Positions 1 to 9,000 of a DNA stretch of 44,895 nt are shown in pieces (position 1 is the stretch's first letter; each line of letters opens with the position of its first letter). Both the position numbers and the translations under genes were made by a program. The DNA lies in assembly GCA_015234425.1 (NCBI GenBank), contig JADGNE010000018.1, positions 1 to 44,895 of the forward strand, written 5' to 3'. Under the pieces are notes generated by a model. The model was not told the origin of the DNA and did not search any database. It was given only the letters and a program-made list of their open reading frames with translations. The DNA is from Devosia sp. GTDB lineage: Bacteria; Pseudomonadota; Alphaproteobacteria; Rhizobiales; Devosiaceae.

Positions 1-179
1 CAACCCGGCTGATGCCACCACTAAAGCACAGATCCTCCACACAAGCCGGGCAATGGCGATGGAGGGGATGGGGATTGCGGAGACCGGGCACGATTTTCGG
101 ATAATGATTGCAACGTTGCAGGACGGGCGTCTTGGCGATAGAACGCGGGGAGCGGCGGAGAGGCCGGATGGGAGCGAGC

Positions 180-1454
180 ATGACCGAGACGAAATTCACC
201 CTGCCCAAGACCAATGCCGGCCCGTGGCAGAGGCGCCCGTTTCATCGCCAATATCTGATGCGGCAGGCCAATGATCTCTTCGATTTCTTCGAAGCGGCCT
301 CGATCAATCCCAAGGGCGGGTTCTTTGAGCTGGACGATGAGGGTTTTCCGCTCAATGAGGAAAATTCCACCCGCCAGATCCACGTCACCTGCCGCATGAT
401 CCATTGCGCGGTGATCGGGAGCCTCCTCGGGCGGCCGGGATCGGACGAGATCGTCGACCACGGGATGCAATATCTCTGGCACCACCATCGCGACACCAAG
501 AACGGCGGCTATGTCTGGTCGCTGGATGACAATGGTGTGGTGGATGGGCTCAAGCAGGCCTATGGCCATGCCTTCGTACTGCTGGCCGGATCGAGCGCGA
601 AACTGGTCGGGCATCCGCTCGCCGATCAGCTGATTGAAGACATCACGCAGGTCATCAATAGCCGCTTCTGGGATGAGGCCGCCGGGGCGGTGCGCGAGGA
701 GTTCGATACGGACTGGTCGCCGATCAGCAGCTATCGCGGCCAGAACTCGAATATGCATCTCACCGAAGCGCTGATGGCGGCGTATGAGGCCACGGGCAAG
801 GAAGACTATCTGCGCAAAGCCGAGCGCATCGCCCAACGCATCATTCGCGACAATGCGGTGCCTCTTGGGCATCGGGTGGCCGAGCATTTCGACGAGAACT
901 GGGGTCTCGACAAGAGCTACAAGCACGAGAACGAGATGTTCCGCCCGTCCGGGACGACGCCGGGGCACTGGCTGGAATGGGCGCGGCTGCTCTACCAGCT
1001 CTGGGTGCTGGGGCGGAAACAGCATGGCTGGATGACGGACGCGGCGCGCAATCTCTTCCGGACATCCATCGACCTCGGCTGGGACAATGTCCATGGCGGG
1101 TTCTTCTATACGCTGGACTGGAATGACCAGCCGGCGATGCGCGAAAAACTGTGGTGGCCGGTGGCGGAGGCCATCGGGGCGGCGGCCTATATCTCGGCCT
1201 ATGATCATGATGATTATTTCCAGACTTGGTATCGCAAGCTCTGGGACTTTGCCGAGAACCATGTGATCGACCATGATCGCGGCGGGTGGCTGAGCGAGCT
1301 CAAGGAAGATCTGACCCCGGCATCGAACCTGTTTGTCGGCAAGCCGGACCTTTACCACGCGCTGCAGGCCTGCCTCATTCCGCTCTATCCGGCGACGGGG
1401 AGCCTGACCCAGGCCATCATCGAGGCGGACCACACCGAACGGCCGGTCCGCTAG
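180..1454 (+). CDS. AGE-family sugar isomerase/epimerase (YihS/mannose isomerase-like)
   Basis: A 424-residue protein of the N-acylglucosamine 2-epimerase (AGE) superfamily, cytosolic alpha/alpha-barrel enzymes that interconvert aldoses, ketoses or epimers such as mannose/fructose, or epimerise N-acyl sugars. Three histidine motifs match those expected for the YihS/mannose-isomerase branch: NMHLTE (H193), PGHWLEW (H263) and DLYHALQA (H393), with RQIHVT around residue 65 as a likely substrate-binding arginine. The length suits the family. I chose ATG 180 because a GGGAG lies just upstream; the open frame extends to 108 but the added N-terminus is Arg-rich and unlike the family. A strong terminator follows, so it is probably monocistronic. 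The exact substrate cannot be read from the sequence; no sugar transporter is adjacent. Confidence 0.85.
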   Translation: MTETKFTLPKTNAGPWQRRPFHRQYLMRQANDLFDFFEAASINPKGGFFELDDEGFPLNEENSTRQIHVTCRMIHCAVIGSLLGRPGSDEIVDHGMQYLWHHHRDTKNGGYVWSLDDNGVVDGLKQAYGHAFVLLAGSSAKLVGHPLADQLIEDITQVINSRFWDEAAGAVREEFDTDWSPISSYRGQNSNMHLTEALMAAYEATGKEDYLRKAERIAQRIIRDNAVPLGHRVAEHFDENWGLDKSYKHENEMFRPSGTTPGHWLEWARLLYQLWVLGRKQHGWMTDAARNLFRTSIDLGWDNVHGGFFYTLDWNDQPAMREKLWWPVAEAIGAAAYISAYDHDDYFQTWYRKLWDFAENHVIDHDRGGWLSELKEDLTPASNLFVGKPDLYHALQACLIPLYPATGSLTQAIIEADHTERPVR

Positions 1455-1472
1455 AACCGATGTGAGTGAAAC

Positions 1473-1503
1473 GGGGCGCCCGGAACGATTGGGCGCCCCT
1501 TTT
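1473..1503 (+). terminator. Rho-independent terminator after AGE isomerase gene
   Basis: A perfect 9-bp stem (GGGGCGCCC at 1473-1481 pairing with GGGCGCCCC at 1491-1499), a 9-nt loop, then TTTT. It lies 18 bp after the AGE stop codon and 31 bp before the SDR start, so the SDR gene probably has its own promoter or depends on read-through. Confidence 0.85.
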
Positions 1504-1534
1504 GCGTTGAGCCTCCAACACATGGAGGCACGCA

Positions 1535-2320
1535 ATGAACAATCTGGATGGCAAGGTGGCGCTGGTGACCGGCGCTGGCTCGGGTATTGGGGAGGCCGCA
1601 GCGCTGGCGCTCGGCAAGGCCGGAGCCATCGTGGTGGCGATGAGCCGTACGGCCGAAGAGGTCGAAGAGACGGCCAAGACGATCCGCGATGCGGGCGGAC
1701 AGGCCAAGGCGATGACGGCCGACACGTCCGATGACGCGGCGATGAAGGCGCTGGTCGAGGGGCTGATTGCCGAATTCGGGCGGCTCGACATTGTGGTGGC
1801 CAATGCCGGGATCAATGGCATGTGGGCGCCGATCGACGACCTCACACCCGAGGAATGGGACAAGACAATCTCGGTCAATCTGCGCGGCACGTATCTGACC
1901 ATCCACCACGCCGTGCCGCACTTGAAGAAGGCGGGCGGTGGCTCGATCATCATTATTTCCTCGATCAACGGGACGCGCACTTTCACCAATCCCGGTGCGA
2001 CCGCCTATTCGGTGACCAAGGCGGGACAGGTGGCGATGGCCCAGCAGCTTGCGGTGGAACTCGGGGAGCACCGGATCCGAGTCAATGCGATCTGCCCGGG
2101 CGCGATCGAGTCCGAGATTTCCGACAATACCGAGGCGCGCAACACCGCAGAAGCTGAGGTACCGGTGGAGTTCCCCGAGGGCGATATTCCGCTGACCGGC
2201 GGAGAGCCGGGCAAGGCCGAGGATGTCGCAGATCTCGTGCTGTTTCTGGCCTCGGATGGCTCGCGGCACATCACGGGTTCACCCATCTGGATCGACGGGG
2301 CGCAGAGCCTCCTGCGCTAG
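1535..2320 (+). CDS. SDR family NAD(P)-dependent oxidoreductase
   Basis: A 261-residue classical short-chain dehydrogenase/reductase. The Rossmann motif TGAGSGIG lies at 12-19, NAG at 90-92, and the catalytic set is N115, S142/S143, Y158 and K162 (YSVTK). The length is standard. The segment around 200-225 is the variable substrate loop and is acidic and Pro-rich. Cofactor choice is uncertain: the residues after beta-2 (SRTAEEVEE) include an Arg, which favours NADP(H). ATG 1535 is preceded by GGAGGC. The gene follows the AGE isomerase on the same strand but beyond a terminator, so a shared sugar or polyol pathway is possible but not shown. The substrate is unknown. Confidence 0.88.
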   Translation: MNNLDGKVALVTGAGSGIGEAAALALGKAGAIVVAMSRTAEEVEETAKTIRDAGGQAKAMTADTSDDAAMKALVEGLIAEFGRLDIVVANAGINGMWAPIDDLTPEEWDKTISVNLRGTYLTIHHAVPHLKKAGGGSIIIISSINGTRTFTNPGATAYSVTKAGQVAMAQQLAVELGEHRIRVNAICPGAIESEISDNTEARNTAEAEVPVEFPEGDIPLTGGEPGKAEDVADLVLFLASDGSRHITGSPIWIDGAQSLLR

Positions 2321-2390
2321 GGCAAAACATTGCCAGCGGGCGGGCGGAAGCGTAAAGCACGGGGAGGATTTCTTCTGCTTGTGATGTGCC

Positions 2391-3260
2391 ATGCTCGCCC
2401 TGCCCGCCCAGCTTCCGCGCCATCTTGTCGAGAGCGCCGTTCTCAATGCCCTGGCTGAAGATCTGGGCCAGGCCGGTGACCTGACCAGCCAGGCGGTGCT
2501 GGCGCCCGATGCCTGGGCGGTGGCGAGCCTCTCGGCCCGCGAGATGGGGATCATTGCTGGTCTCGATCTGGCGGCAGCGGCGTTTCGGCTGGTCGGCGAC
2601 GGGATCAGCTTTGAGCCGCAGCTCAGCGATGGGGATCGCGTGGAAGTCGGCGGCGTCGTGGCACTGGTGTCGGGCCCTGCCCGGCTGGTGATGTCGGCGG
2701 AGCGCGTGGCGCTCAATTTTGTCAATCATCTGAGCGGGATTGCCACGCTGACCCGGCGCTATGCGGACGAGGTCGCGGGGACCTCTGCAAAGATCTGTGA
2801 CACGCGCAAGACCACTCCGGGGCTGCGGGCCTTCGAGAAATATGCCGTGCGCTGCGGCGGCGGAGCGAACCACCGCTATGCGCTCAATGACGCCATCCTG
2901 ATCAAGGATAATCACATTGCCGTCGCGGGCAGCGTCACCGCAGCCTACAAGGCGGCGGAAGCCTTTGCCGGTCATCTTGTCGCCATCGAAATCGAAGTGC
3001 AGACCCTTGCGGAGCTGGAGGAAGCACTGGCAGCCGGGGCAAGCATCGTGATGCTCGACAATATGGACAATGATCTGCTGCGGCAGGCGGTAGCGATTAA
3101 CGCCGGGCGGGCGAAGCTCGAGGCTTCGGGTGGGGTGAAGCTCGACCGGGTGCGTTCGATTGCCGAGACCGGCGTCGACTATATTTCCACCAGCCAGATC
3201 ACCATGGGGTCGAAGCCCCTCGACCTCGGTCTCGACGTAACCATTGGCGGTGGCGAATGA
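2391..3260 (+). CDS. nadC: Carboxylating nicotinate-nucleotide diphosphorylase (quinolinate phosphoribosyltransferase)
   Basis: NadC converts quinolinate and PRPP to nicotinate mononucleotide, CO2 and PPi, the entry of de novo NAD synthesis into the pyridine nucleotide pool. The 289-residue protein has the hallmark motifs DTRKTTPGLR (137-146), RCGGGANHR (154-162, PRPP/quinolinate-binding basic residues) and KDNH (172-175), and a C-terminal barrel ending in the usual STSQITM-type segment. The stop overlaps the start of cysQ by four bases (ATGA), indicating translational coupling. nadA and nadB are not in the window; nadE, the last step of NAD synthesis, lies about 20 kb away on the other strand. 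Confidence 0.96.
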   Translation: MLALPAQLPRHLVESAVLNALAEDLGQAGDLTSQAVLAPDAWAVASLSAREMGIIAGLDLAAAAFRLVGDGISFEPQLSDGDRVEVGGVVALVSGPARLVMSAERVALNFVNHLSGIATLTRRYADEVAGTSAKICDTRKTTPGLRAFEKYAVRCGGGANHRYALNDAILIKDNHIAVAGSVTAAYKAAEAFAGHLVAIEIEVQTLAELEEALAAGASIVMLDNMDNDLLRQAVAINAGRAKLEASGGVKLDRVRSIAETGVDYISTSQITMGSKPLDLGLDVTIGGGE

Positions 3261-4084
3261 GCGTTTCGCCCAGTCTGGCGACCCGTTCGCTGACCGAGAT
3301 TGCCGTTGAGGCCGCCATTGCAGCGGCAGAAGTGATCATGGCGGTCTACGCCCGCCCGATCCATGCCGTGGCGAAATCGGACGGATCGCCGGTGACCGAA
3401 GCCGATGCGGCGGCCGAAGCGATCATCATCGAACATCTGGCGCCGACCGGCCTGCCGATCCTGGGCGAAGAAAGCGTGGCGGCTGGGATCATACCGGTTC
3501 TGGGCGAGCGCTATTTCGTGGTCGATCCGCTGGATGGGACCAAGGAATTCATCAAGCGGAACGGCGAGTTCACGGTCAATATCGGGCTGATCGAACATGG
3601 CACGCCGGTGATGGGCGTGGTGCTGGCGCCGGTGACGGGCGAGCTATTCGTTGGCGACCGGGACGGCGCCTGGTCGGGTGTTATCCGCAACGGCGTGCTG
3701 CAGGAGCGGCAGACGATCGAAGTGGGCTCGCGGGCGCGGTTGCGGATTGTCGCCAGCCGTTCGCATGGGCACGAGGCGCTGGACCAGCTTTGCCGCACGC
3801 TCGATGTCGAGGCGGATGTGTCGGTCGGCTCGTCGCTGAAGTTCTGCCTTCTCGCGCGTGGAGACGCACAGCTTTACCCGCGCTTTACGCCAACTTGCGA
3901 ATGGGACACCGCGGCGGGCCAGGCAGTGCTAGAAGCTGCAGGGGGAAGCGTTGTGACGCTGGATGGCCAGCCGATGCGCTATGGCAAGCACGAGCTGGGA
4001 TTTCTCAATCCCTATTTCGTGGCGGCGAACAGCATGACGCTGGCGCAGCGAGCCGCAGAAGAGATGCGCAGCCTTTTGGGATGA
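3257..4084 (+). CDS. cysQ: 3'(2'),5'-bisphosphate nucleotidase CysQ (inositol monophosphatase family)
   Basis: CysQ hydrolyses 3'-phosphoadenosine 5'-phosphate (PAP) to AMP, clearing a by-product of sulfate assimilation that inhibits exoribonucleases and sulfotransferases. The 275-residue sequence carries the lithium-sensitive Mg-dependent phosphatase motifs: SPVTEAD (44-50), GEES (70-73), DPLDGTKEF (90-98) and WDTAAGQ (216-222), the Asp and Glu residues being the metal ligands. The DGTKEF form of the second motif fits CysQ better than plain inositol monophosphatases (usually DGT.NF). ATG 3257 overlaps the nadC stop. The function in PAP turnover is a family assignment. Confidence 0.93.
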   Translation: MSVSPSLATRSLTEIAVEAAIAAAEVIMAVYARPIHAVAKSDGSPVTEADAAAEAIIIEHLAPTGLPILGEESVAAGIIPVLGERYFVVDPLDGTKEFIKRNGEFTVNIGLIEHGTPVMGVVLAPVTGELFVGDRDGAWSGVIRNGVLQERQTIEVGSRARLRIVASRSHGHEALDQLCRTLDVEADVSVGSSLKFCLLARGDAQLYPRFTPTCEWDTAAGQAVLEAAGGSVVTLDGQPMRYGKHELGFLNPYFVAANSMTLAQRAAEEMRSLLG

Positions 4085-4154
4085 GGCATGCACGCCGCGC
4101 TTAACTGATCTGCAAACACGTTTTCGGGCCCCCGCTTGCGTCCGTGTCGGCCGG

Positions 4155-4177
4155 GATATATAGCCCGAGCATATATC
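4155..4177. promoter_or_regulatory. Palindromic operator candidate for the PadR regulator
   Basis: A perfect inverted repeat, GATATAT at 4155-4161 and ATATATC at 4171-4177, with a 9-bp centre, lies 27 bp upstream of the PadR start codon. PadR proteins bind AT-rich dyads at their own promoters, so autoregulation and control of the downstream efflux genes is the natural reading. The binding itself is inferred. The TATATA within the left arm could also be part of the -10 region. Confidence 0.55.
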
Positions 4178-4203
4178 GAACCGAAATATGCCGGGACGTG
4201 CCA

Positions 4204-4752
4204 ATGAATGTCAGGACGCTGTGCCTGTCGATCCTCTACGAGGGCGAGGCTACGGGATATGATATCCGCCGCCTGAGTGTGGACGGCGAGTTTGCCTATT
4301 TCGTCGAAGCCAGCTTCGGCTCGATCTACCCTGCCCTGGCCAAGCTGGAGCAGGAAGGGCTGGTGACCAGCCGCACCGTGCCGCAGCCGGGAAAGCCGGC
4401 GCGCAAGATCTACTCCATTACCGATGCGGGTCGCGCAGAGTTTGCCGAAGAGCTGCTGGGGCCGCTTGGCGACGACGTCTACCGCAGCCCGTTCCTGCTT
4501 CTGGCCCGGTTCGCGCGGATTTTACCGAAAGAACTCGTCGAGCAACGCGCAAATGAACATTTAAAGCGTCTGAGCGAGAGCCGACAGAAGCTTGACGACG
4601 TATCAACTAACGACGGCTGCACAGCTGCAGACCGCTGGGTGATCAACTACGGACGCAGTGTATTGGACGTTGCGGAGACCTATCTGCGCACCCATATGCA
4701 CGAACTAACTGAACTTGCGAAGGCCGATCCCCGTCAGGACGCGGCGGAATAG
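4204..4752 (+). CDS. PadR family transcriptional regulator
   Basis: A 182-residue cytosolic DNA-binding protein. Residues 1-85 form the PadR winged helix (LCLSILYEGEATGYDI at 5-20, GSIYPALAKLEQEGL around 39-53, and a YSITDAGR wing). The C-terminal half is the helical dimerisation/effector region (Vir_act_alpha_C type). I chose ATG 4204 because the PadR fold begins at once; an in-frame codon at 4144 would put the palindromic operator inside the coding region. The gene lies 15 bp upstream of the RND adaptor gene on the same strand, so it most likely represses the pump and itself. The inducer is unknown. Confidence 0.9.
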   Translation: MNVRTLCLSILYEGEATGYDIRRLSVDGEFAYFVEASFGSIYPALAKLEQEGLVTSRTVPQPGKPARKIYSITDAGRAEFAEELLGPLGDDVYRSPFLLLARFARILPKELVEQRANEHLKRLSESRQKLDDVSTNDGCTAADRWVINYGRSVLDVAETYLRTHMHELTELAKADPRQDAAE

Positions 4753-4767
4753 AGGGGCGACTACTCG

Positions 4768-6033
4768 ATGCGTGCACTGTTTTCTTACGGCCTGGCCTTC
4801 CTGATCCTGTTGGGCGCGGGCGCGTGGCTCGCGACCGGGACGCTCGTCATCGGCGGAAACGGCCCGGGGAACGGCGAAAAGCCCATCATCTCGGTCATCG
4901 AAGGTGAAGAGCACGGGCCCCTCCACAATGCGCTGGCCGATGCCGGCGTTCTGGCCGAGCACCCCGAACCGGCAACCGATCCGCGCCTGTCGATCGCCGA
5001 GCGCAATGCCGAAGCCTCCGGTGTGAATGCGACGCTGCCCAATGTGCGCGTGCAGATGTTCACCGCCCAGCCGATGCCGCTCGAAGTTCCGCTGCGCGGC
5101 CGCACCCAGGCCAAGGCGGCGGTGACCGCCGTCGCCGAAACCGCCGGCACGGTCGACGTGGTGCATGTCACCAAGGGACAGCGCGTCGAAGTCGGCGATC
5201 AATTGTGCACGCTCGATCAGGGCACGCGCGCCGCCGCCGTCTCTCAGGCCGAAGCCGGTCTGGCACAGGCCGAGGCGGGTCTGGCTCAGGCACAGCTCAA
5301 CTATGACACCAATGTCGACCTGCGCTCGCGCGGCGTCGCCGCGGCCAATACGGCCAATGCGGTGGAAGTGGCCCTTAGCGGGGCCAAGGCAGCCGTTTCC
5401 TCGGCACAGGCCGGGCTCGACAATGCAAGGGCGGAACTCGCCCGCACGGAAATCCGCGCCAAGGTGCCGGGGCTCGTGCAGGATCCGCTGGCGCTCGCCG
5501 GTTCGATGCTGGCGGCAGGCAGCCCCTGCGCCACGATTATCCAGCTCGACCCGATCGTCTTTGCCGGCATGGTGCCCGAAGCCCATATCGGCCTCGCCCG
5601 GCTCGGGCTCGACGCCACCATCAAGACGGTGACGGGCCAGACTGTCGAAGGCAAGGTGACCTATATCGCCTCGCGCGCCGACAATGCCACCCGCGCCTTC
5701 CCGGTCGAAATCGAACTGCCGAACGCCGACTTCGCCATCCGCGACGGCGTGACGGCGGAAGCCGTCGTCAATCTGGGAACTGCGCCTGGGCACCTGCTGC
5801 CGCAATCGACCCTGACGCTGGACGATGACGGGAAGCTGGGCGTGCGCACCGTCGAGGACGGCGTCGTGGCCTTCTATCCCGTGACTATCGTCAGCGACAC
5901 CCGTCAGGGCGTCTGGGTGACCGGCCTGCCGGTGATCGCCAACGTGATCACCGTTGGACAGGAAAGTGTGACCGCCGGACAGGCCGTGAAGGCCAGCCCG
6001 GCTGACGTGCCGGCCCAAGCGCAAGCCAGCTGA
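4768..6033 (+). CDS. Efflux RND transporter periplasmic adaptor (membrane fusion protein)
   Basis: A 421-residue HlyD/AcrA-type adaptor linking an inner-membrane RND pump to an outer-membrane channel. Residues 5-25 are a hydrophobic signal anchor. The lipoyl/barrel-sandwich half-motif VVHVTKGQRVEVGDQLCTLD (131-150) is followed by an Ala/Gln-rich coiled-coil hairpin (about 155-230), the second lipoyl half (about 233-255) and a beta-barrel region. An unusual roughly 60-residue acidic periplasmic stretch separates the anchor from the first conserved domain. The gene sits between the PadR regulator (15 bp) and the permease (11 bp), forming one operon. No outer-membrane TolC-type gene is present. 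Confidence 0.93.
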   Translation: MRALFSYGLAFLILLGAGAWLATGTLVIGGNGPGNGEKPIISVIEGEEHGPLHNALADAGVLAEHPEPATDPRLSIAERNAEASGVNATLPNVRVQMFTAQPMPLEVPLRGRTQAKAAVTAVAETAGTVDVVHVTKGQRVEVGDQLCTLDQGTRAAAVSQAEAGLAQAEAGLAQAQLNYDTNVDLRSRGVAAANTANAVEVALSGAKAAVSSAQAGLDNARAELARTEIRAKVPGLVQDPLALAGSMLAAGSPCATIIQLDPIVFAGMVPEAHIGLARLGLDATIKTVTGQTVEGKVTYIASRADNATRAFPVEIELPNADFAIRDGVTAEAVVNLGTAPGHLLPQSTLTLDDDGKLGVRTVEDGVVAFYPVTIVSDTRQGVWVTGLPVIANVITVGQESVTAGQAVKASPADVPAQAQAS

Positions 6034-6044
6034 GGACAGCTCAC

Positions 6045-9000
6045 ATGCTCGACTTCATCGAGAAAATCCTGAGAATGCCGCGCGTGGTGCTCACGGTCAT
6101 GGCCGTGGTGCTGGTGGCGGGCACGAGCGCCTATCTCTCCATGCCCAAGGAGAGCTTTCCGGCCATCGACGTTCCCTATCTCTACGTCTCGATAAACCAG
6201 ACGGGCGTGTCGCCGCGCGACGCGGAGAACCTCCTCGTCAAGCCGGCTGAAGAAGAGTTGGCCAATCTGCCGGGGCTGCAGAACATCAGCTCCACCGCGA
6301 CCACTGGGCACGGCTCGGTGTTCCTCGAATTCGATATCAATACCGACAAGGATCAGGCGCTGGCGGATACCCGCGCCAAGATGGATGCCATCAAGGCCAA
6401 GCTGCCCGATGACGCCAATGATCCGACCGTCAATGAAATCGACATTGTCGGCCAGCCGATCATTTCCGTGGCCGTCTATGGCACGGCGCCGGAAAAGGAA
6501 CTGGTGCGCCGGGCCGAGATGCTGCAGGACGCGCTCGAGGGCATTCCCGAGGTGCGCGAAGCCAAGCTTTCGGGCGCCCGCAAGGAGCAGCTCGAAGTGC
6601 GGATCGACCTCTTGCGGCTCGAAGCCTATGGGCTGACCGCCGGGCAGCTGTTCGACGCGCTCAGCCGCAACAACATGGTGGTCCCGGGCGGTACGCTCAA
6701 CACCGGACAGGGCTCGTTCAACATTGAAGTACCGGGGCTGATCACCACGGCCGAGGACGTCTACAGCCTGCCGATCAAGACCGACGGAAATACCGTTGTG
6801 ACCTTCGGCGATGTGGCGACCATTACCCGGACGCTGGCGGACGCAACCGAATATACCCAGGTCAATGGCTCGCCAGCCCTGATCCTTGGCATTTCCAAGA
6901 AGCTGGGCACCAATATCATCGATGTGTCGGACAAGGTCCGCGCAGTGACGGCGGAGGCCGCCGAGGACTGGCCAGGCGGGGTGAGCTACAGCTTCTTCCT
7001 CGACCAGGCCGAGACCACGACAAGCCTCTTCCGTTCGCTTGAGGCGGCAGTGCTGACCGCTGTGGCGCTGGTGCTGGTCACCTGTATCGCCACCCTTGGC
7101 CTGCGCCCTGCCCTGATGATCGGGCTCTCCATCCCGCTGTCGTTCATGATGGCGTTCCTCGTGGCCGAAATGCTGGGCATGACCATCAACATGATGGTGA
7201 TGTTCGGGCTCGTGATCGCAGTGGGGGTGCTGGTGGACGACCCCGTTGTGGTGGTCGAATATGCCGAGCGAAAGCTGCAGGAGGGCGTTTCCAAGAAGGA
7301 GGCGTTTATCCTGGCGGTGCGGAAAATGTTCGTGCCGGTGCTGGGTGCGACGGCGACGACGCTGGGCGCCTTCGTGCCGCTGCTGTTCTGGCCGGGCATC
7401 ATCGGCAAGTTCATGACCTATCTGCCGACGATTGTGATCATCGTCATGATCGCCTCGCTGGTTTCGGCCCTGATCTTCATGCCGGTGATCGGCGCGGTGA
7501 TCGCCTCGACCCATGTGGACGAGAAGGAAAAGGAAAAAGCCGACATCGTCATGTATCCCGATAAGTTCGACCCCAAAAAGGTCAGCGGGATCACCGGCGT
7601 CTATGTGCGCACGATGGAGCATCTGCTGCATTGGCCATTGCCGACGCTGGCGGTGGGGTTCGGGATTATCGCCACGATTTTCGTGACCTATGCGATGAAC
7701 CCGACGGGCACCGAGGCGTTTCCGGCGTCGGAGCCGGAATATGCGACAGTGGCAGTGGTCGGACAGGGCAATTTTTCGCCCCAGGAAGTCCGCTCCATGT
7801 TGATCGAGGTCGAACAGGAGCTGCTTGAAGTCCGCGGCATCCAGGACGTGATCATGCAGTTCGGCACGACCGGCGCATTCGGCACCATGCCGCCCGATAC
7901 AATCGGCAATTTCCAGCTGCAGCTGGTGAACTGGAACAATCGCGTTCCGGCCGAAGAGATTTTTGGCGATATCCGCCAGCGGGTCAGCCAGTTTGCCGGG
8001 CTCGATATTCAGGTGATCGCGGCCGAGAACGGGCCGCCGGCGGGCAAGGACATCAATCTGCGCGTCGAGAGCAGCAATTACGATGACCTCGTGCCGACCG
8101 TGACCGCCATCCGCGACCATCTGGCCAGCTGGCCGGAAGTGGTGGATCTCGAGGACGGACGCCCCTCCCCCGGTATCGACTGGCATATTACCGTGGACCG
8201 GCCGGAAGCGGGCAAATATGGCATCGGCGTGCGCGAACTCGTGCCCTATGTGCAGCTGATCACCTCCGGCGTGAAGCTGGGAACATACCGCGATGCGGAA
8301 ACCGGCGACGAGCTCGATATCCGTGTGCGCCTGCCGCAGGAAGAGCGCACATTCGACGCGCTCGACTCTATGCGGATCGCTACTGCCCAGGGCATGATCC
8401 CGGTGTCCAATTTCATCGATCGGACCCCTGTGCCCAAGGTCGCCAATATCCAGCGCCGCAACCAGGTCTATGCGATGAATGTCGCCGCAGGCCTTACCAA
8501 TCTACCCGACGGCGTTTATGCCGCCGACAAGGTGCAGGAGCTGCAGAGCTGGATCAGCGCCCAGAACTTCCCGGATCGGGTTAGCGTCGCCTTTGGCGGT
8601 GCGGAAGAACAAATGGGCGACGCAAACGCCTTCATCGTCCAGGCTTTTGGCATGGCGATGGCGCTGATCTTCTTCATCCTGCTGCTTGAGTACAACAGCT
8701 TCTACCAGGTGATGGTGACCCTCTCGACGGTGATCATGTCGGTGGCGGGTGTCTTGCTCGGCATGCTGGCGACGGGAATGAGCTTCTCGGCGATCATGAC
8801 CGGGCTCGGGATCGTGGCGCTGGCGGGCATTGTGGTGAAGAACGGCATCGTGCTGATCGACACCTACAATGACTACAATCGCCACCAGGCGGTGGAGCCG
8901 GTGAAGGCCATGTTGCTGACCGTGAGCCAGCGCGTGCGCCCGGTGTTGCTGACGGCGTTCCTTACGGCGCTGGGCGTGATCCCGATGTGGGCGAACATAG

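Noticed and set aside
4..50. CCCGGCT/AGCCGGG inverted repeat at the left edge
   Set aside because: The arms are only 7 bp with a 33-nt gap and no T-tract; the upstream gene is outside the window, so no role can be assigned.
21..1535. A 504-codon minus-strand open frame opposite the AGE isomerase gene
   Set aside because: It lies wholly antisense to a well-supported gene, has a His/Arg/Pro-rich composition typical of antisense frames in GC-rich DNA, and no recognisable domain.
5904..8186. A 760-codon minus-strand open frame
   Set aside because: Antisense shadow of the RND permease; the sequence is His/Asp/Arg-rich without any family motif.
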